Below are positions 32,859-45,164 of a stretch of DNA of 64,000 nucleotides, piece after piece. Numbering within the stretch: the stretch's first letter is position 1; each line of letters starts with the position of its first letter. The stretch is from assembly GCA_036768485.1 (NCBI GenBank), contig JAVLUZ010000572.1, positions 392,369 to 456,368 of the forward strand, read 5' to 3'. Source of the DNA: Mermis nigrescens (lineage: Eukaryota > Nematoda > Enoplea > Mermithida > Mermithidae). Under the pieces are notes generated by a model. It searched no databases. It was not told the DNA's origin and saw only the letters and a program-made list of their open reading frames with translations. Both the position numbers and the translations under genes were made by a program.

Positions 32859-33920
32859 CAGGCCCGTATCCAGGATCCGGCCAAGGGGGGAGGCGGACCC
32901 AGCATAAAATGGTCTATATCTCAAGAACTTCGCCACGATAGCTCGCAAAAACCGCATTTTTCGACGTCTCTCGTTATGCGCTATCTATTAGCATCAATAA
33001 AATCGAACTTTTTGAAAAAAATTTTTTTGCTCAAAAATCTGTATGAAAATTGTCAATTTATGGCCACGTTTGAGCCAAAATGATGGTAAATAGTCCATAT
33101 CCAGTGCGAAGCGCCGAAAATTTGAAGATTTTATGGCAAAGACGTTCGATTTTTCCCAGGGATGGAAAAAACCCAGATTTGAAAATTTCGAATTTTGGGT
33201 TTTTGGGTTTTTTTTGGGTTTTTGGGTTTTTTTGGGGTTTTTGGGTTTTTAAGGGTTTTTATGTTTTTTTAATAAAAATTCTAGCTCGAGCTATAGATAG
33301 TAGCTGAGAATACTTCAAACAGCTTCAAGACACAAAACAAAACAAGTAAACAACAACTTTATTCAGCTAATACACAAAATTCAACAACAAAATTGGTCAT
33401 TCACAAGCACAATCCATGCTGTGTGAACAGAATGAAAAATTGGGCAGAGCAATTTTTAAATGAATAAAATTGAAATTTCTTCATAAATTCTGCTCTGCTT
33501 CAAGAAAAAAAATCAAAAAAATTTGCCATATTAGTAGAAAACTCCATGCCACATTGCCACATACCTAGCCTTTATTGGGCGGCTTTTCTCATTTGAAAAG
33601 TATATACTATAGGAGAAAAACAGCAACAGGAAGGAGAGGGTGAGAATGGATGGACACTTAACCTCGTGCATTGCAAGCAATTGTAAAAGGATAAACCATG
33701 ATACAAAAAACATTGCCAATACACAGTATTTAATTCCATTACAAATAAATTCTTAACCTGTGGATAAAGAACCCAAAAAACCCAAAACCCAACGATTTCT
33801 TGCACCCAAAAACCCAGCCTTGCCAACCCTGATCCATCTTTCCATGCATTATCTTACCTTTCAAAATTATTTTTCACGGCCAAGGAGGAGGATGGCCGCC
33901 CCTTCTCAAATACGGCCCTG
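32859..33920. mobile_element. hAT-type element with CAGGSCCGTAT ends
   Basis: Left CAGGCCCGTATCC, right the inverse of CAGGGCCGTATTTG. TSD CATACAAT/CATACAGT (32851-32858, 33921-33928) agrees at 7 of 8. Hairpin variant GTGCGAAGCGCCG near 33100. It contains the GGGTTTTTGG element 33157-33831. Confidence 0.82.
33157..33831. mobile_element. GGGTTTTTGG-array element, relative of 22177-23287
   Basis: Ends CAGGGATGG and the inverse of CAGGGTTGGC, with GGGTTTTTGGG arrays at 33193-33258 and, inverted, 33768-33815. Flanking 8-mers do not match, so the boundaries rest on family similarity. Confidence 0.65.
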
Positions 33921-34473
33921 CATACAGTGGTTAAGGGTGGGTGTCAACCAAACGTAGGAATACCCCCTGTGCGAGGTACCTTTTGGGGGCCCTGTGCGAG
34001 CGAGGTACCTTTCCTTTTTGGTATTTATTGGAAGCATTTGTATAGTGCATGTGGCGGGGCCCCTTCAGCGCCCTGTGCGGCCGCACGCTCCGCACATGCC
34101 TAAGACCGGGCCTGATTCAAAATAAACTCAAAACTAAAATAAAAACCTGTCTTGAGCAGTGTTGCCAGGTCCCAAAATTCAGATTCTCCTGCACAAGAGG
34201 TAAAATTGTGGAAAAATTCTCCTGAAATTCTCCTGAAAATATTTTGATTCTCCTGAAAATTCTCCTGGCTCATATTTTGCAGGAGAGGTTGTACAGCAGA
34301 TCTACAATTGTATGCACACATGCAAATCAAGCATGCTCAGGCCAATTTACCTTGGTTCACCCAACTATTTTATTCTGATCTCTTGCCTGTTAATCCTAAG
34401 GACACTCAAGGCTAAATAATGAACATTAATTCTCTCACAAAAAGCTCATGGAGGCATATCTGCATTATACATT

Positions 34474-37400
34474 ATGAAATTTTATGGACATAAAATTTGC
34501 CTTTATCAAAACAGTGTTGAGGACATAAATCAGGTAAAATCTCTGATTGACTCTTATGCTGATGGTCACAATCTAGTGTCATCTGATGTTACTCGCATCT
34601 TTCGTGATGGTCCCATTCACGAAAATCGCATTCAATTTGTCAAAGTTTGCCTGACTTCGGCTCAGGCAAGGCATCGCTTTATCTCACTGATTAATAAGAC
34701 AGTCCGTGTCCAATCCAAAGGCCCACTTTCGCATCTATGTTGCTCGTCCTGATCCTATCCTTTCTACAATGAAAACGGCAACACGAACTGGTTTATGAGC
34801 TGAATGATCGCAAATCTCGAGGTGAACAAGGATTATGCATCGATTTTCGTGCTGATTGCGTTAAATGTAAACCTAATGTAAATACTAATAGCCCGCGACT
34901 TGCTCATTAGGTATCCGCGCCCCAAGATTATTTAAAATTTCAATGTTTTTATGCTAATGCTTGAAGTCTTTTGAACAAACTTAGCAACTTACATTTTTTG
35001 CTGAATGAAGAAAGTTTTGATGTTTCTATTTTTTCTGAAACATGGTTTCATATTGATATTTCCGATGGATTGTTGTCCCCTGGTAAAAATTATCGCATTT
35101 TCCACTGTGATCGAAACTGTAAACGTGGTGGGGGTGTAGCTTTATTTCTTAAAACTTCTTTTAATGCTATTCAAATAAATCCTCCACCCGCTTTTAAAGC
35201 TCCCAAAAATTCTAATAACTGATATTTTTGATTCTAATAGAAAGATCAGATTTATTTTGGTTCACCGACCCCCTGATTTTGATCTAGCTTATGCTGAAAT
35301 TTTATGTAGATGTATTGAATGGGCTTGTTCTGTTCCTGTCCTTTTGTAATCTTAGGAGATTTTAATTTGCCAAAAATCAATTGGTGGATAAGTTCGGTTC
35401 CTACAGATAATCTAAATACCCTATTTTTTGACACACTTTTGGGCACTGGTTTGCATCAATTAATAACAGAAAATACCATGAAAAAATATACTAGATCTTC
35501 TCTTTGCATCTGATCAAATTTCTAACGTAAAAGTTGATATTCCTTTTTCTAATAGTGATCATAATTCAATTATATTTGATTGTCTTTTGATGCCAGTCTG
35601 TAATCCTAGATCATCTTTTTTTTTTAACTTTTTGTAAAGCTGATTTTGATGCATTAGGTCTAGCACTGTCTCATATTTCTCGGCCTGATCTTTTTGATAC
35701 CTGTTCTAATGTAAATGATATGTATAATTTGTTTGTTGGAGTGCTTCACTCTTTAATGTATGCATTTGTCCCATTAACTCACCCCAAGCCCACGAAACGT
35801 AAATATCCCAAACTAATTAAAAGAATGTTAACTAAAAAACATATCCTTCGGAAGAAACATAAAAGTTTATCACTCCACCGATACAAAAATCAAATATAAA
35901 TCTTTTTGTGGAAAATTGGATTTTGAAATTAAAAAATTTCTCTGCTTCTGAAGGAATTAATCTTCTTCGACAAAAGTTTAAAATCAATTTATGAATTTGT
36001 CAATAATCGGTTGAATAATCATCGCTCTTTTCCACCTCTTTTTCTTATGACCACAAAATCGTTTTTGATCCTTTAGAAAAGGTAAATTTGTTTAATAACT
36101 ACTTTTCTTCTGTTTTTTTCTGTTGATAATAATCATCTTCCTTTTTTAGATTCGATGACTGGTTTTGCTTTGCAAACCATTCATTTTGACGCTTGGAACG
36201 TGCAACTGGTTCTAAATCAAATAAAAGGTTCTTTTTCTATTGGTCCCAATGGATTCTGTCATTTTTCTTGAAAAACTTTCAAATTATCTTGCTGAGCCTT
36301 TAGCTAGTATCTTTAATGTTACTTTTTTGACTAGCACTATCCCCAATTTATGGAAATAGGCAAATGTAACCCCAGTCTTTAAAAAAGGTGGCGCCGGCTT
36401 TAGTGAGTAATTACAGGCCGATTTCTATTTACTGCTCATCAAGTAAAATCATGGAAAATTTGATTAATTCAAAAATTGTCGATTTTCTCACTACAAACAG
36501 ACTCTTATCTTCTTCTCAGTTTGGTTTTCAAAAATCAAAGTCTTGTGAATTACAACTACTTAAATGTAAACACAGTTGGACGGTATCTTTGAGTAATAGG
36601 ACTCCTGTCGATGTAGTTTACATCGACTTTTCTGAAGCTTTCGATAAAATCCTGTTATCTAAGCTTTTATATAAGCTCTCAAAATATGGAATAAAAGGTA
36701 TACTTTTTAATTGGCTTGATTCCTTTTTACATGGTCGGTCTCAGCGTGTTTGTATTGACGGAGTTTTTTCTGATTTCATGCCTGTTGGCAGTGGTGTCCC
36801 CAAGGTAGTTGAATTAGTCCTACTTTATTCTTAATTTATGTTAATGACCTATGTAATTTGATTGAATATAGTAAAATTTACCTGTTTGCCGATGATGTCA
36901 AAATCTTTGGTCCATCTTCTGATTATCATTTAATACAAAAAGATCTGGACAATATTTATATTTTGGTCTATAAATTGGCAACTTCCCGTTGCTTCGGAAA
37001 AATGTGCAGTTTTACATCTTGGTAAAAATAATCCAAAAAAGCTTTATTCTTTGAATAATATAAATATTCCAAATGATATTTGTTCCGTTCATGATCTGGG
37101 TGTTTATATTTCCAACAATCTCAATTGTGAGGAACATTTAAATCACATAATTAAAAAAAACTGTTTCTCGTTGTTTTCTAATACACAAAGCTTTTCTTTC
37201 TTGTGATAAAGAAATTTTAGTTAGGGCTTATACTACTTATGTAAGACCTATGCTTGAGTATGCTGTTTCTGTTTGGAATCCATATTATGCAAATGATATA
37301 AATCGTCTTGAAAAATGTTCAGCATAAATTTACTAAACGTCTTTTTGGTTTTAATAGCAATTTATCCTATCTTGAACGCCTAAAGCTTCTTAAACTGCCT

Positions 37401-37835
37401 CCTTTAGAACTTCGCCGTCTTCACATATGTCTATGTCTCATGTATCAAATTATTAATGGTTTATCTTGTATTGATGCTAATGAATTCTTCATTTTTAGTC
37501 AAGGCACTACCCGATCAGTTAACAGTCGTAAACTTACGCTACCAGTTGTCCGTTCAAATGCTCACCTCAACGACTTTTCGCAACGATACCCGAAAAATCT
37601 GGAACTCCTTACCTGATCAAATTGTCTCTTCTCCCAAAATCGGTTTGTTCAAAAAAGAGCTCCTAAAACATTGATTTTACAAATTTATTGTTGGGGTATA
37701 CCTAGTTGTATCACTTTCGTGATCTGTGTATGTCCTTTTGTTCAGTCGCTATTTTATCATGTATTTGCGTTTTATCAATTTTCGTGTATTTTTCTGACAA
37801 TAAACACTTTCTTCTTTCTTCTTCTTCTTCTACAG
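34474..37835 (+). pseudogene. CR1/L2-like retrotransposon D, decayed
   Basis: Order: C-terminal ORF1 part (34474-34752), endonuclease (34971-35515, NKLSNLHFLLNEESFDV..FSETWFH and LGDFNLPKINWW), reverse transcriptase (36388-36834, YRPISIYCSSSKIMENL, QFGFQKSKSCELQLL, VDVVYIDFSEAFDK), FADDVKIFG near 36885, and C-terminal part (37308-37674, IWNSLPDQIVSSPK). Many frameshifts. It ends at TTCTTCTTCTTCTTC about 37835. A different family from A and B. Confidence 0.88.
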
Positions 37836-37886
37836 GCAGATGCAAAAATAATGGAAGACTAATGCTGCACCACAAAGTATAACATT

Positions 37887-38180
37887 TTATTCAACATCAA
37901 CAGCTGACAAACATTCAATAACAGATTCCTGATCTTCATCAGGAGCTACATTTTTGGTCATGTAAATAGAATCCGTAAAGTGCAACAACATCTGTTTTGA
38001 TGGCTTAAAGCTAGAATTTTTCAGATTCAGAAATTCAGAAATCTTTTCCCAATCCTTACGATAGGCCTGAACAAATTTGCTCCGTTTTCGTGCTGTGGTT
38101 TCAATTTCACCGCTGGATTCGCCTGAGCTAACATTTACAATGGCAGTTTCTTTCGACATAGGAAATTTAAATAATGACAT
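37887..38180 (-). pseudogene. Short ORF in the hAT element, possible internally deleted transposase
   Basis: 97 codons from a true ATG. The N-terminal half, KRSKFVQAYRKDWEKISEFL, resembles the segment that precedes the zinc finger in several hAT transposases; the C-terminal half ends FTDSIYMTKNVAPDEDQESV..LSAVDVE. No BED Cys/His, DDE residues or hATC dimerisation motif is present. It is one of the few parts of 34157-42836 not belonging to the two retrotransposons, and reads inward from the right TIR. I infer a start-to-end fusion left by an internal deletion, with modest confidence. Confidence 0.4.
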
Positions 38181-38520
38181 GTATCTACACTAATATATTA
38201 TACAAAGGCACTAATCGGCTATCCTGAACAGAGAACAGATAATTTTACATATACTGCTCAAGGGCCTCAGCTAAAGGGGTCGCATTGTTTACAATACATA
38301 TTATTCGAAAAAACAGTTTCTGTGCTCAAAACAGTGACCGCCAATTTTCAGTTGCACTTACATCATCGTGTCTTTTGAAAAAATAAATAATACTAATTGT
38401 ATGTACTTCAGTAGCAAGCAAATCCTTACGTTTTGAAATCCTTACGTTTTACCCAAGTTATCAAGGTGCCGAAATTATTTTGACCTCATTAGAGGAACGC
38501 TCTGATACAATATTCATTCA

Positions 38521-39362
38521 ATGGCCGAAAAAACGAGCTAGTGATCCAAAATTCGATCTCGAGTCGTGCGGCAAGTGCAGAGGTCATGTGGACGACGATG
38601 CAAAGGCGCTTCGCTGGGCGATTTTTGCGACAAGTGGTTCCACGCTGGTTGCCTTGGCCTGACAGACGTTCAGTTCAACGTTATGGCCGATTTGGATCAA
38701 TTGTATTTTGCCCCATCTGTTTGCCGATGGGGAAACACATGTTTTCGCTCGAATCTAAGCTCACCAGCTTGGAAAAACGGTTCGCTTCATTTCGAATCTA
38801 CAGTTACAAGTCGTCTCGACAAGCTGGCTGATCTGGTCACAAAAATCCTGCTACGAACAATCTAGCCGCTGTCCATCCACCGATGGATCTCAACAAGATG
38901 GTCATTAGTGCTGTTCGTGATACGATGGAAGCCAAGTCAAAAAAGACCACTGTCGTCCTGGAAAACTTCGCTCCGATCAATCAAGACGAGAAATTGGATG
39001 ATGATGTCAAGCGTTTTGCCTCACAGACCGGTTTTGACACGACAAAACTCGTCAGCATCCGTCGGTCGGGCCCTGTCATCGTCTCGAGGAAGGACAATTG
39101 CGATTTGCCACGGATCCTTAAGGTAAAGTGTGATTCCGAACAATCAAAGGCCGAATTGATCCGTTGCGTTTCAAAATTTTCTGATCGAGGCCGTCAATCG
39201 AAGGTCTATGCTAGACCTGATCGCACTTGGCAACAGCGCGAAACCCTTCGCCATTTGAACGCTGAATTGGCTGAAAAACAGGATTCGGGCGAGATGAATT
39301 GGTTCATCAATCGTAATTCTTATGAGTTGAAGCAGTTTAAGCGTCTTTTGCCTCGCCCTTAG
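38521..39362 (+). pseudogene. ORF1 of retrotransposon A (PHD-like finger protein, frameshifted)
   Basis: Starts MAEKTS-like at the ATG near 38521, then SCGKCRGHVDDDAKALR. Two extra bases near 38617 break the finger relative to copy B. The frame 38883-39362 gives the downstream nucleic-acid binding part (MDLNKMVISAVRDTMEA to KQFKRLLPRP). Copy B shows the complete finger: CGKC, CDFC, HAGC and CPIC, a C4HC3 arrangement. PHD-like fingers occur in ORF1 of CR1-group elements. The product would bind element RNA. Confidence 0.82.
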
Positions 39363-39370
39363 GGAGTTCA

Positions 39371-42174
39371 CGCCCTACTGTTCCTGTTAAAAAGCTAAAT
39401 TCTAAGAAAATCAATATCAACTGTGTTTTATTTAATGCTAGAAGTTTGCAAAATAAGATATCTGAATTTCATGCTCTACTTTCTTCAGAACGTAATGATT
39501 TAGTGTTTGTCTCTGAGACATGGTTGCATGATCATATTTCTGATGGCCTTATTTGTCCATATGCAACTTATTCTGTTCACAGATGTGACAGAATTGGCTA
39601 TAGGGGAGGAGGTGTCGCACTCTTTTTCAAGAAGTCCCTAAAAATCAACAATGTTTCTATTGTGGAAGAATTCTTGTGTCCTGAAGTATTAGTTTGTGAT
39701 TTTCACTTGTGTAAAAAATCTGTCAGATTCATAATGTGTTATCGTCCACCCCAATATGACTCAGAAATCGCTAATAAGTTAAGTAAATTATTTGAACATT
39801 ATGTCGAAAATGCTCAAAATTGTATCCTACTAGGTGATTTTAATTTGCCTGATTTGAATTTGAATATTATTTCTGCTTATAGAAACCCTGTGACACAAGT
39901 ATTTTATGATTGTTTTGTCAATCTTGGTCTTATACAATTATCTTTTGATCCAAATAGAGATGAAAATATTCTTGATCTAATTTTGTGTACTTCCAGCAAT
40001 CTTGTCTTCAATGTATTAACTACTGAACCTTTCTCTAATAGTGATCATTGTAGCATTGAGTTCAGTTTACCTGCGTCTGTAGTACCCAACCAAACTTCCC
40101 TTGAGTATGACTTTAGAAAAGCGGACTATGCATCTATCGAGATTTTTTTAGCCTCTATCGATTGGCACCTCTGTTTTACCCATTGCATTAGCATTAACGA
40201 TTTTTATGTTGTTTTTCTTGACATAATTAATGAGGCTATATATCGATACGTTCCCTTTAAGCATACTGTGCATAAAAAATCACTGCCAAAGTTGTGTCGT
40301 AAATTGCAAGTAATTAAAAAGGAACTTTGGGAAAAGTATAAAAAGAGTCGTTGCCCTGTTATTTTAAGCAAGTATAAGAAGATTACTAAAGAAATTAAAT
40401 TTGCTTTGAAAGATCTTTTCACGAGGGAGGAACATAAGCTTTTAAATTCTCGAAATGTAAAAAATTTTTATTCTTTCGTAAATGACCGGTTAAGAAAGAC
40501 AAAGTCAGCTTCAATATTAATGTGTGATGGTAGGATGATAGATAATGATTTTGAAAAAGCTAATGCTTACAACTCTTTTTTTGCGAGTAATTTTGTTATT
40601 GACGATCTTGTTTCTCCCCATTTCGCAAACAGAGTCAAAAGTGATGCTCATCCTCTTTCTGTAAAATTTGATGTTCTGACTATTTCTGAATCCATAAGTA
40701 GGCTTAAGCCCACTTTGTCGCTTGGCCCCGATGGCTTGTGTGCATATTTTATTAAAAAGTTGAAAACAGTGTTGCTCTCACCTTTAGAAACCATCTTCAA
40801 CGTTTCTTATCAAAGTGGAAAGATACCCGATTTTTGGCGAAAAGCTGTTGTGATCCCAGTTCATAAAAAGGGGGATATGTCATCAGTTGATAACTATCGT
40901 CCAATTTCCTTATGTTGTGTTTCTTGTAAATTAATGGAATCTATAATGAACATGTCCTTGCTTTCTTATCTAGAGAAGCAAAATCTGCTAAGTGAAAAAC
41001 AGTTTGGTTTTAGAAAAAATAGATCATGTGCGTTACAACTTGTTGAGTGCAAAAATCAGTGGACCAAATTTCTAGATGAGGGAATTCCTGTTGACATTGT
41101 CTACATTGACTTTTGTAAGGCTTTTGATACCGTGTCACACAAAAAACTGCTAATTAAGTTGGCATCTTATGGACTGAACAAACTCTCTTTTAATTGGATC
41201 GAAAATTTCTTGACTAATAGATCCCAAGTCGTTAAAATTAAAAATTCTTTATCTGATTCCATTCCTGTTACCAGTGGCGTGCCCCAGGGTAGTATACTAG
41301 GTCCCACACTTTTTTAATCTTCATTAACGACTTATGTGAAATGCGCCAAAACAGTAATTTTACTTTGTTTGCTGACGATATCAAACTTTGGAATCTATCA
41401 TCCAATTTCATGACACTTCAAGCTGACATAAATTATGTGCATGAGTGGGCCAATACATGGCAATTAAAAATATCAGTTAATAAATGTTTAGTTCTATATC
41501 TGGGTAGTTCAAACCCTAGGCATTCTTATCACATAAATGATTTCTATCTTTCTACTGACACACTTTGTGTAAAAGATTTGGGTGTTTTTCTGAATTCTAA
41601 TTTATCGTCCAGATCTCATTGTGAATATATTGTGAAAAAAGGCATGCAGTTAAGCAATCTGATCTTGCGTAGTTTTATTTCTAAAGATAGATTATTACTT
41701 GTTAAGGCCTTCATTACTTACGTTCGACCAGTGCTTGAATTTTGCTGTGTTTTGTGGAGTCCTTACCTGCTGTGTGATATCACCTCCGTCGAACGGGTTC
41801 AAAGAAGGTTTACGAAACGAATTTTTAGTGATAAAAATTTGACATATGCTGAAAGATTACACGAACTTGGTCTGGACACTCTTGAGCTAAGACGCCTCCA
41901 TAACGACCTAACATTAGCCTTTTCTATTATCAAATGTAAAGCTCTTCCTTTCAAGGATTTCTTCACAATTAATTTAAATTCTAATCGAGCAGCAAATTCT
42001 TGTAAACTTCTCGTCAATCATGTAAATAAAAATTGCAGAAAATTTGATTTTTGTAATCGAATAATTCCTATCTGGAACTCTCTACCTGAACAGATTATAA
42101 GTGCTCCAAATAGACACGTTTTTCTGACTAAACTTAAAAGATTAAACCTTTCTAAATTTCTTAAAGGGGCGTAA
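39371..42174 (+). pseudogene. ORF2 of retrotransposon A: AP endonuclease and reverse transcriptase, one frameshift
   Basis: The open frame overlaps the ORF1 stop region and reads FNARSLQNKISEFHALL, VSETWLHD (endonuclease Glu), LLGDFNLPDLN and SNSDHCSIEF (endonuclease Asp-His). Reverse transcriptase blocks follow: LGPDGLCAYFI, YRPISLCCVSCKLME, QFGFRKNRSC, VDIVYIDFCKAFDTVSH and VTSGVPQGSILGPTLF, then LFADDIKLW in the next frame. A T-run near 41310 is one base shorter than in copy B and shifts the frame; the second part runs 41341-42174 to IWNSLPEQIISAPN. It would prime reverse transcription at nicked DNA. Inactive as written. Confidence 0.92.
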
Positions 42175-42437
42175 GTAAGAGCAGTTTTTTCTATTGCCTT
42201 TACGTTTACCCTGCTTCGTCATACTTAATTTGTTTTGTCTTTCATGTATTTTCATTTTCGTTCATTCGTCCTATCCATGTATGTTAATATTTTCTTTTGA
42301 CTTAGCGAATAAATTGTTGTTGTTGTTGTTGTTATATCAAAGAAAATGTTTATAGGCGCTTTGCAAACGTCTATGAAACTGATAAAAACAATTAGACGGT
42401 GTGTAAAGCTATGTATTTCTGCACTTCGTGATATTAA

Positions 42438-42470
42438 GTGAATAAATGAATGAATGAATGAATGAATGAT
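42438..42470. repeat. (GAAT)n short tandem repeat
   Basis: About eight GAAT/AATG units just downstream of retrotransposon A. Confidence 0.9.
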
Positions 42471-43110
42471 TCTACGGCAGCACGAAACTTATTTGGATAT
42501 AGTATAGTTATAACTTAACACTTAGGTAGGTCTTAATTATGAACGAAATAAATTCTTAATGTGAAACAACTAACTAAGTACAGTAAGTACAGTAAGAAGG
42601 TTAATGTATGATAATCATTATAACTTGCTGTTTAAGTTTTGAAAATTCTCCTGAATTCTCCTAGATTTTCAGGATTCTCCTGAATTCTCCTGACATTTTA
42701 AAATTCTCCTGCATTCTCCTGCATGTTTACAATTTCTCCTGAAATTTCTCCTGAAAAGCCCATTCTCCTGCTCCTGCTCCTGAAAATTTTAGATTCTCCT
42801 GAATTCAGAGAGATTCTCCTGCACCTGGCAACCCTGGTCTTGAGAATAAAAATAAAGGGTGGCGTGGCAATGTTCAATGCAAAATGTACAGTAAATCACG
42901 TTAAAACTTAATTGAGTGAATTGACAAAACTGCTCCTAATATCTGAGGTATCATGCACAATTTATTTTAACATAAACTTACGGTATTTTCTCAAGTTTAA
43001 ATCACATAAGGAATAAGACTTATAGTTTGATGCAGTCTTGCAGCTCGAGAGAAAGGTCATATAACATAATTAAGAGTTTAAGAGTAAAACAAAACAGCGC
43101 GGGTAGATAC

Positions 43111-43373
43111 ACACACCCCGGGCGTGGGTTGGTGTGGGGTACGCCCCCCCCAGAAACCAAAATACCCCCCCAGAAATCAAAATACCCCCCCAGAATTCAA
43201 TTTTTGAAAATTTTTTTCGTTTTTTTCCACAATTTTTTGATGCCAATGGATAGTGCTTGATGAGAAACGTCGAAAAATGGTGTTTTTATCGCCATACCAC
43301 CATTTTTAAGGCCATTTTTTCGACCTTCAAAAAAAATCTTGCACCCCCAGAATTTTCTTGCTGCCCACGTATG
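43111..43373. mobile_element. CACACNTGGGC-family MITE with perfect TSD
   Basis: 263 bp, TSD GTAGATAC (43103-43110, 43374-43381). Immediately after the right TSD another CACACATGGGCGTGGGGGG end begins (43381), suggesting a second copy inserted at or beside the first and was later lost. Confidence 0.88.
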
Positions 43374-43879
43374 GTAGATACCACACATGGGCGTGGGGGG
43401 ACAAATTTTATATCGCTTTTTAAGTAGAAAATTTTAATGACCTTCAGTATACGGCTAAAAATGACAGTACGAAAACACTAGGGATAAAAGTTGCCCTTCC
43501 TTTTGAGAGGGGTATCCGACGCATGACGGAGTTTGACCGACCAGTTTCTAAGATGATTTTGCTCAGTTTATTCTACTTTATTTAGCTTTAATCGCTTGAT
43601 TCATTCCATGTATTTGACCGCATTTGATTCTTCCCATGTATATGAGCGCATTTTTTATTTGATTTGATTCATACCATTTATTTATGAAGTGATACATATT
43701 AAGCTATGCTATGACCAATTGATTTTTAGCCGCATTTATATTTGTCGTTTTGTCATTCGTAATAGTAATATATAATTTTAAAAGGATTTCTTTTTCTTTT
43801 TGTCTCTAATGCTAATCATTTATTTATGACAGTGTGTATATTGATAGCATTATACTAAAAGTCTGGTTTCCTCTTTGTA

Positions 43880-44100
43880 TATAGGGCAGATTTGAGAGGG
43901 GCGAGGGCGAGGGGCAGCCGGCCTCCTCTCACCATCGGCCAAAATTTGGCGAGATAAAGAATGGAAATGGATATGTAATTTGCGATGATTTTTGGCCGTC
44001 TATCATTATTTTTTTCATATTTTTTTCGGCGCTTCACGCCGGAAAATATGTATTAATGACTTTTATTTATTTTTCTTTGCTTTGTGGTAGCCTTTTTTGC
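43880..44100. repeat. Hairpin-bearing repeat matching 2515-2700
   Basis: GGCCTCCTCTCACC, TATGTAATTTGCGATGATTTTTGG and a hairpin CGGCGCTTCACGCCG near 44027. Ends not resolved. Confidence 0.6.
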
Positions 44101-44384
44101 TCATAAAATAGCTGTAAACAATAGGTTTCTTCTGTCTTCCAGCATAAATTTGACAAGGTTGTCGCTGTTCGGTGTAAAATGTTACAAATACAGAAAATTA
44201 AGCATCGAAATACCCTCAGCAAAAAATAACGCAGATTTGGATTTTAGCTAGAGCCAAAGTACTTCACTGATTTTTTTGCACAAGGTTGTCGCAAATTGAA
44301 AATTTTGCAGAAAAATTATAGCGTCGAAATTTATACTATCTGGATTGCCGAAAAAACACTGTGAAGGTCAAATTTTCAGAGGGG

Positions 44385-44617
44385 GAGGTGCAAGATTTTT
44401 TTGAAGGTCGAAAAATGGCCTTAAAAATGGTGGTATGGCGATAAAAACACCATTTTCGACGTTTCTCATCAAGCACTATCCATTGGCATCAAAAAATTGC
44501 GAAAAAAGACAAAAAAATTTTCAAAAATTTTATTCTGGGGGGGTATTTTGATTTCTGGGGGGTTATTTTGGTTTCTGGGGGGTGCATACCCCCAAAACCC
44601 CCACGCCCAGGTGTGAT
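44385..44617. mobile_element. CACACNTGGGC-family MITE, left end lost
   Basis: Family interior complete from GTGCAAGATTTTTTTGAAGG to CACGCCCAGGTGTG; no left TIR or TSD. Confidence 0.7.
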
Positions 44618-44639
44618 TGGGATACGCATGTTGAATAAA

Positions 44640-45150
44640 AAATGATCGCTCAGTACCTTACAAAAGCTGGGATAGCATAGTTAAAATAATTAAAGATTTA
44701 AGTAAAGTAGGTTCCTAATTTATCTAAATGATAATGAATTTGTACACATGTAAAAAGTAAAAAAGTATGATCAAAGTTACGAAAATCCTATAGTGTTTGT
44801 CACAAATTTGGGCATAAATTTTAAGAACTACGTCCGACAAAAAGCTGACCGATTGCGACTATAGCATTGATTTGATCCGTTTTATAGTAGGTACTGTCGG
44901 CTCACCGTCTAAAAATTCTTAAAATTTATGCCCAAACTTATGCGAAACAGACTATAAGTACTCCGTTGTCAATAAACATTATACAGTACACTATGTCGAG
45001 TAAGGGGAAAAGCAAGTAGGTACTGTAGATAAAGAAATTAATTTTACAAGCAAAAAGAACAAGACGAAAGGCAAGTTCTGTGGCTGGCATAAAGAAGTTG
45101 TAGAGTAAGGATATACTGTGCTCAATCATTTGCACTCCTGATAAAAGAGC
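44640..45150. other. Unassigned sequence
   Basis: AT-rich. A short inverted pair, ATTTGGGCATAAATTTTAAG (about 44806) and CTTAAAATTTATGCCCAAAC (about 44919), brackets roughly 90 bp. Nothing else recognised. Confidence 0.5.
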
Positions 45151-45164
45151 GGGTGGCATGGTAG

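Larger units (their letters stand above)
38451..42333 (+). mobile_element. CR1/L2-like non-LTR retrotransposon A, full length
   Basis: About 3.86 kb plus a (TTG)n tail at 42312-42333. The first shared base with copy B is at 38451 (ACCCAAGTTATCAAGG). It holds a PHD-type ORF1 and an endonuclease-reverse transcriptase ORF2. No clear target duplication. Near-identical to copy B at 47631-51498, so both moved recently. Inserted within the hAT element 34157-42836. Confidence 0.92.
34157..42836. mobile_element. hAT element with ATTCTCCTGA arrays, swollen by two retrotransposons (8.7 kb)
   Basis: TIRs CAGTGTTGCCAGGT and the inverse of CAGGGTTGCCAGGT; TSD GTCTTGAG is perfect (34149-34156, 42837-42844). 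ATTCTCCTGAA arrays sit at 34185-34290 and 42640-42820, in the same direct orientation at both ends. Inside are CR1-like elements D (+) and A (+), and between them a short frame at 37887-38180 that may be a deleted transposase. Without the retrotransposons the element would be about 1.4 kb. Confidence 0.9.

Noticed and set aside
38451..42345. Target-site duplication for retrotransposon A
   Set aside because: Sequences before 38451 and after the (TTG)n tail share no convincing repeat; CR1-group elements often lack one.
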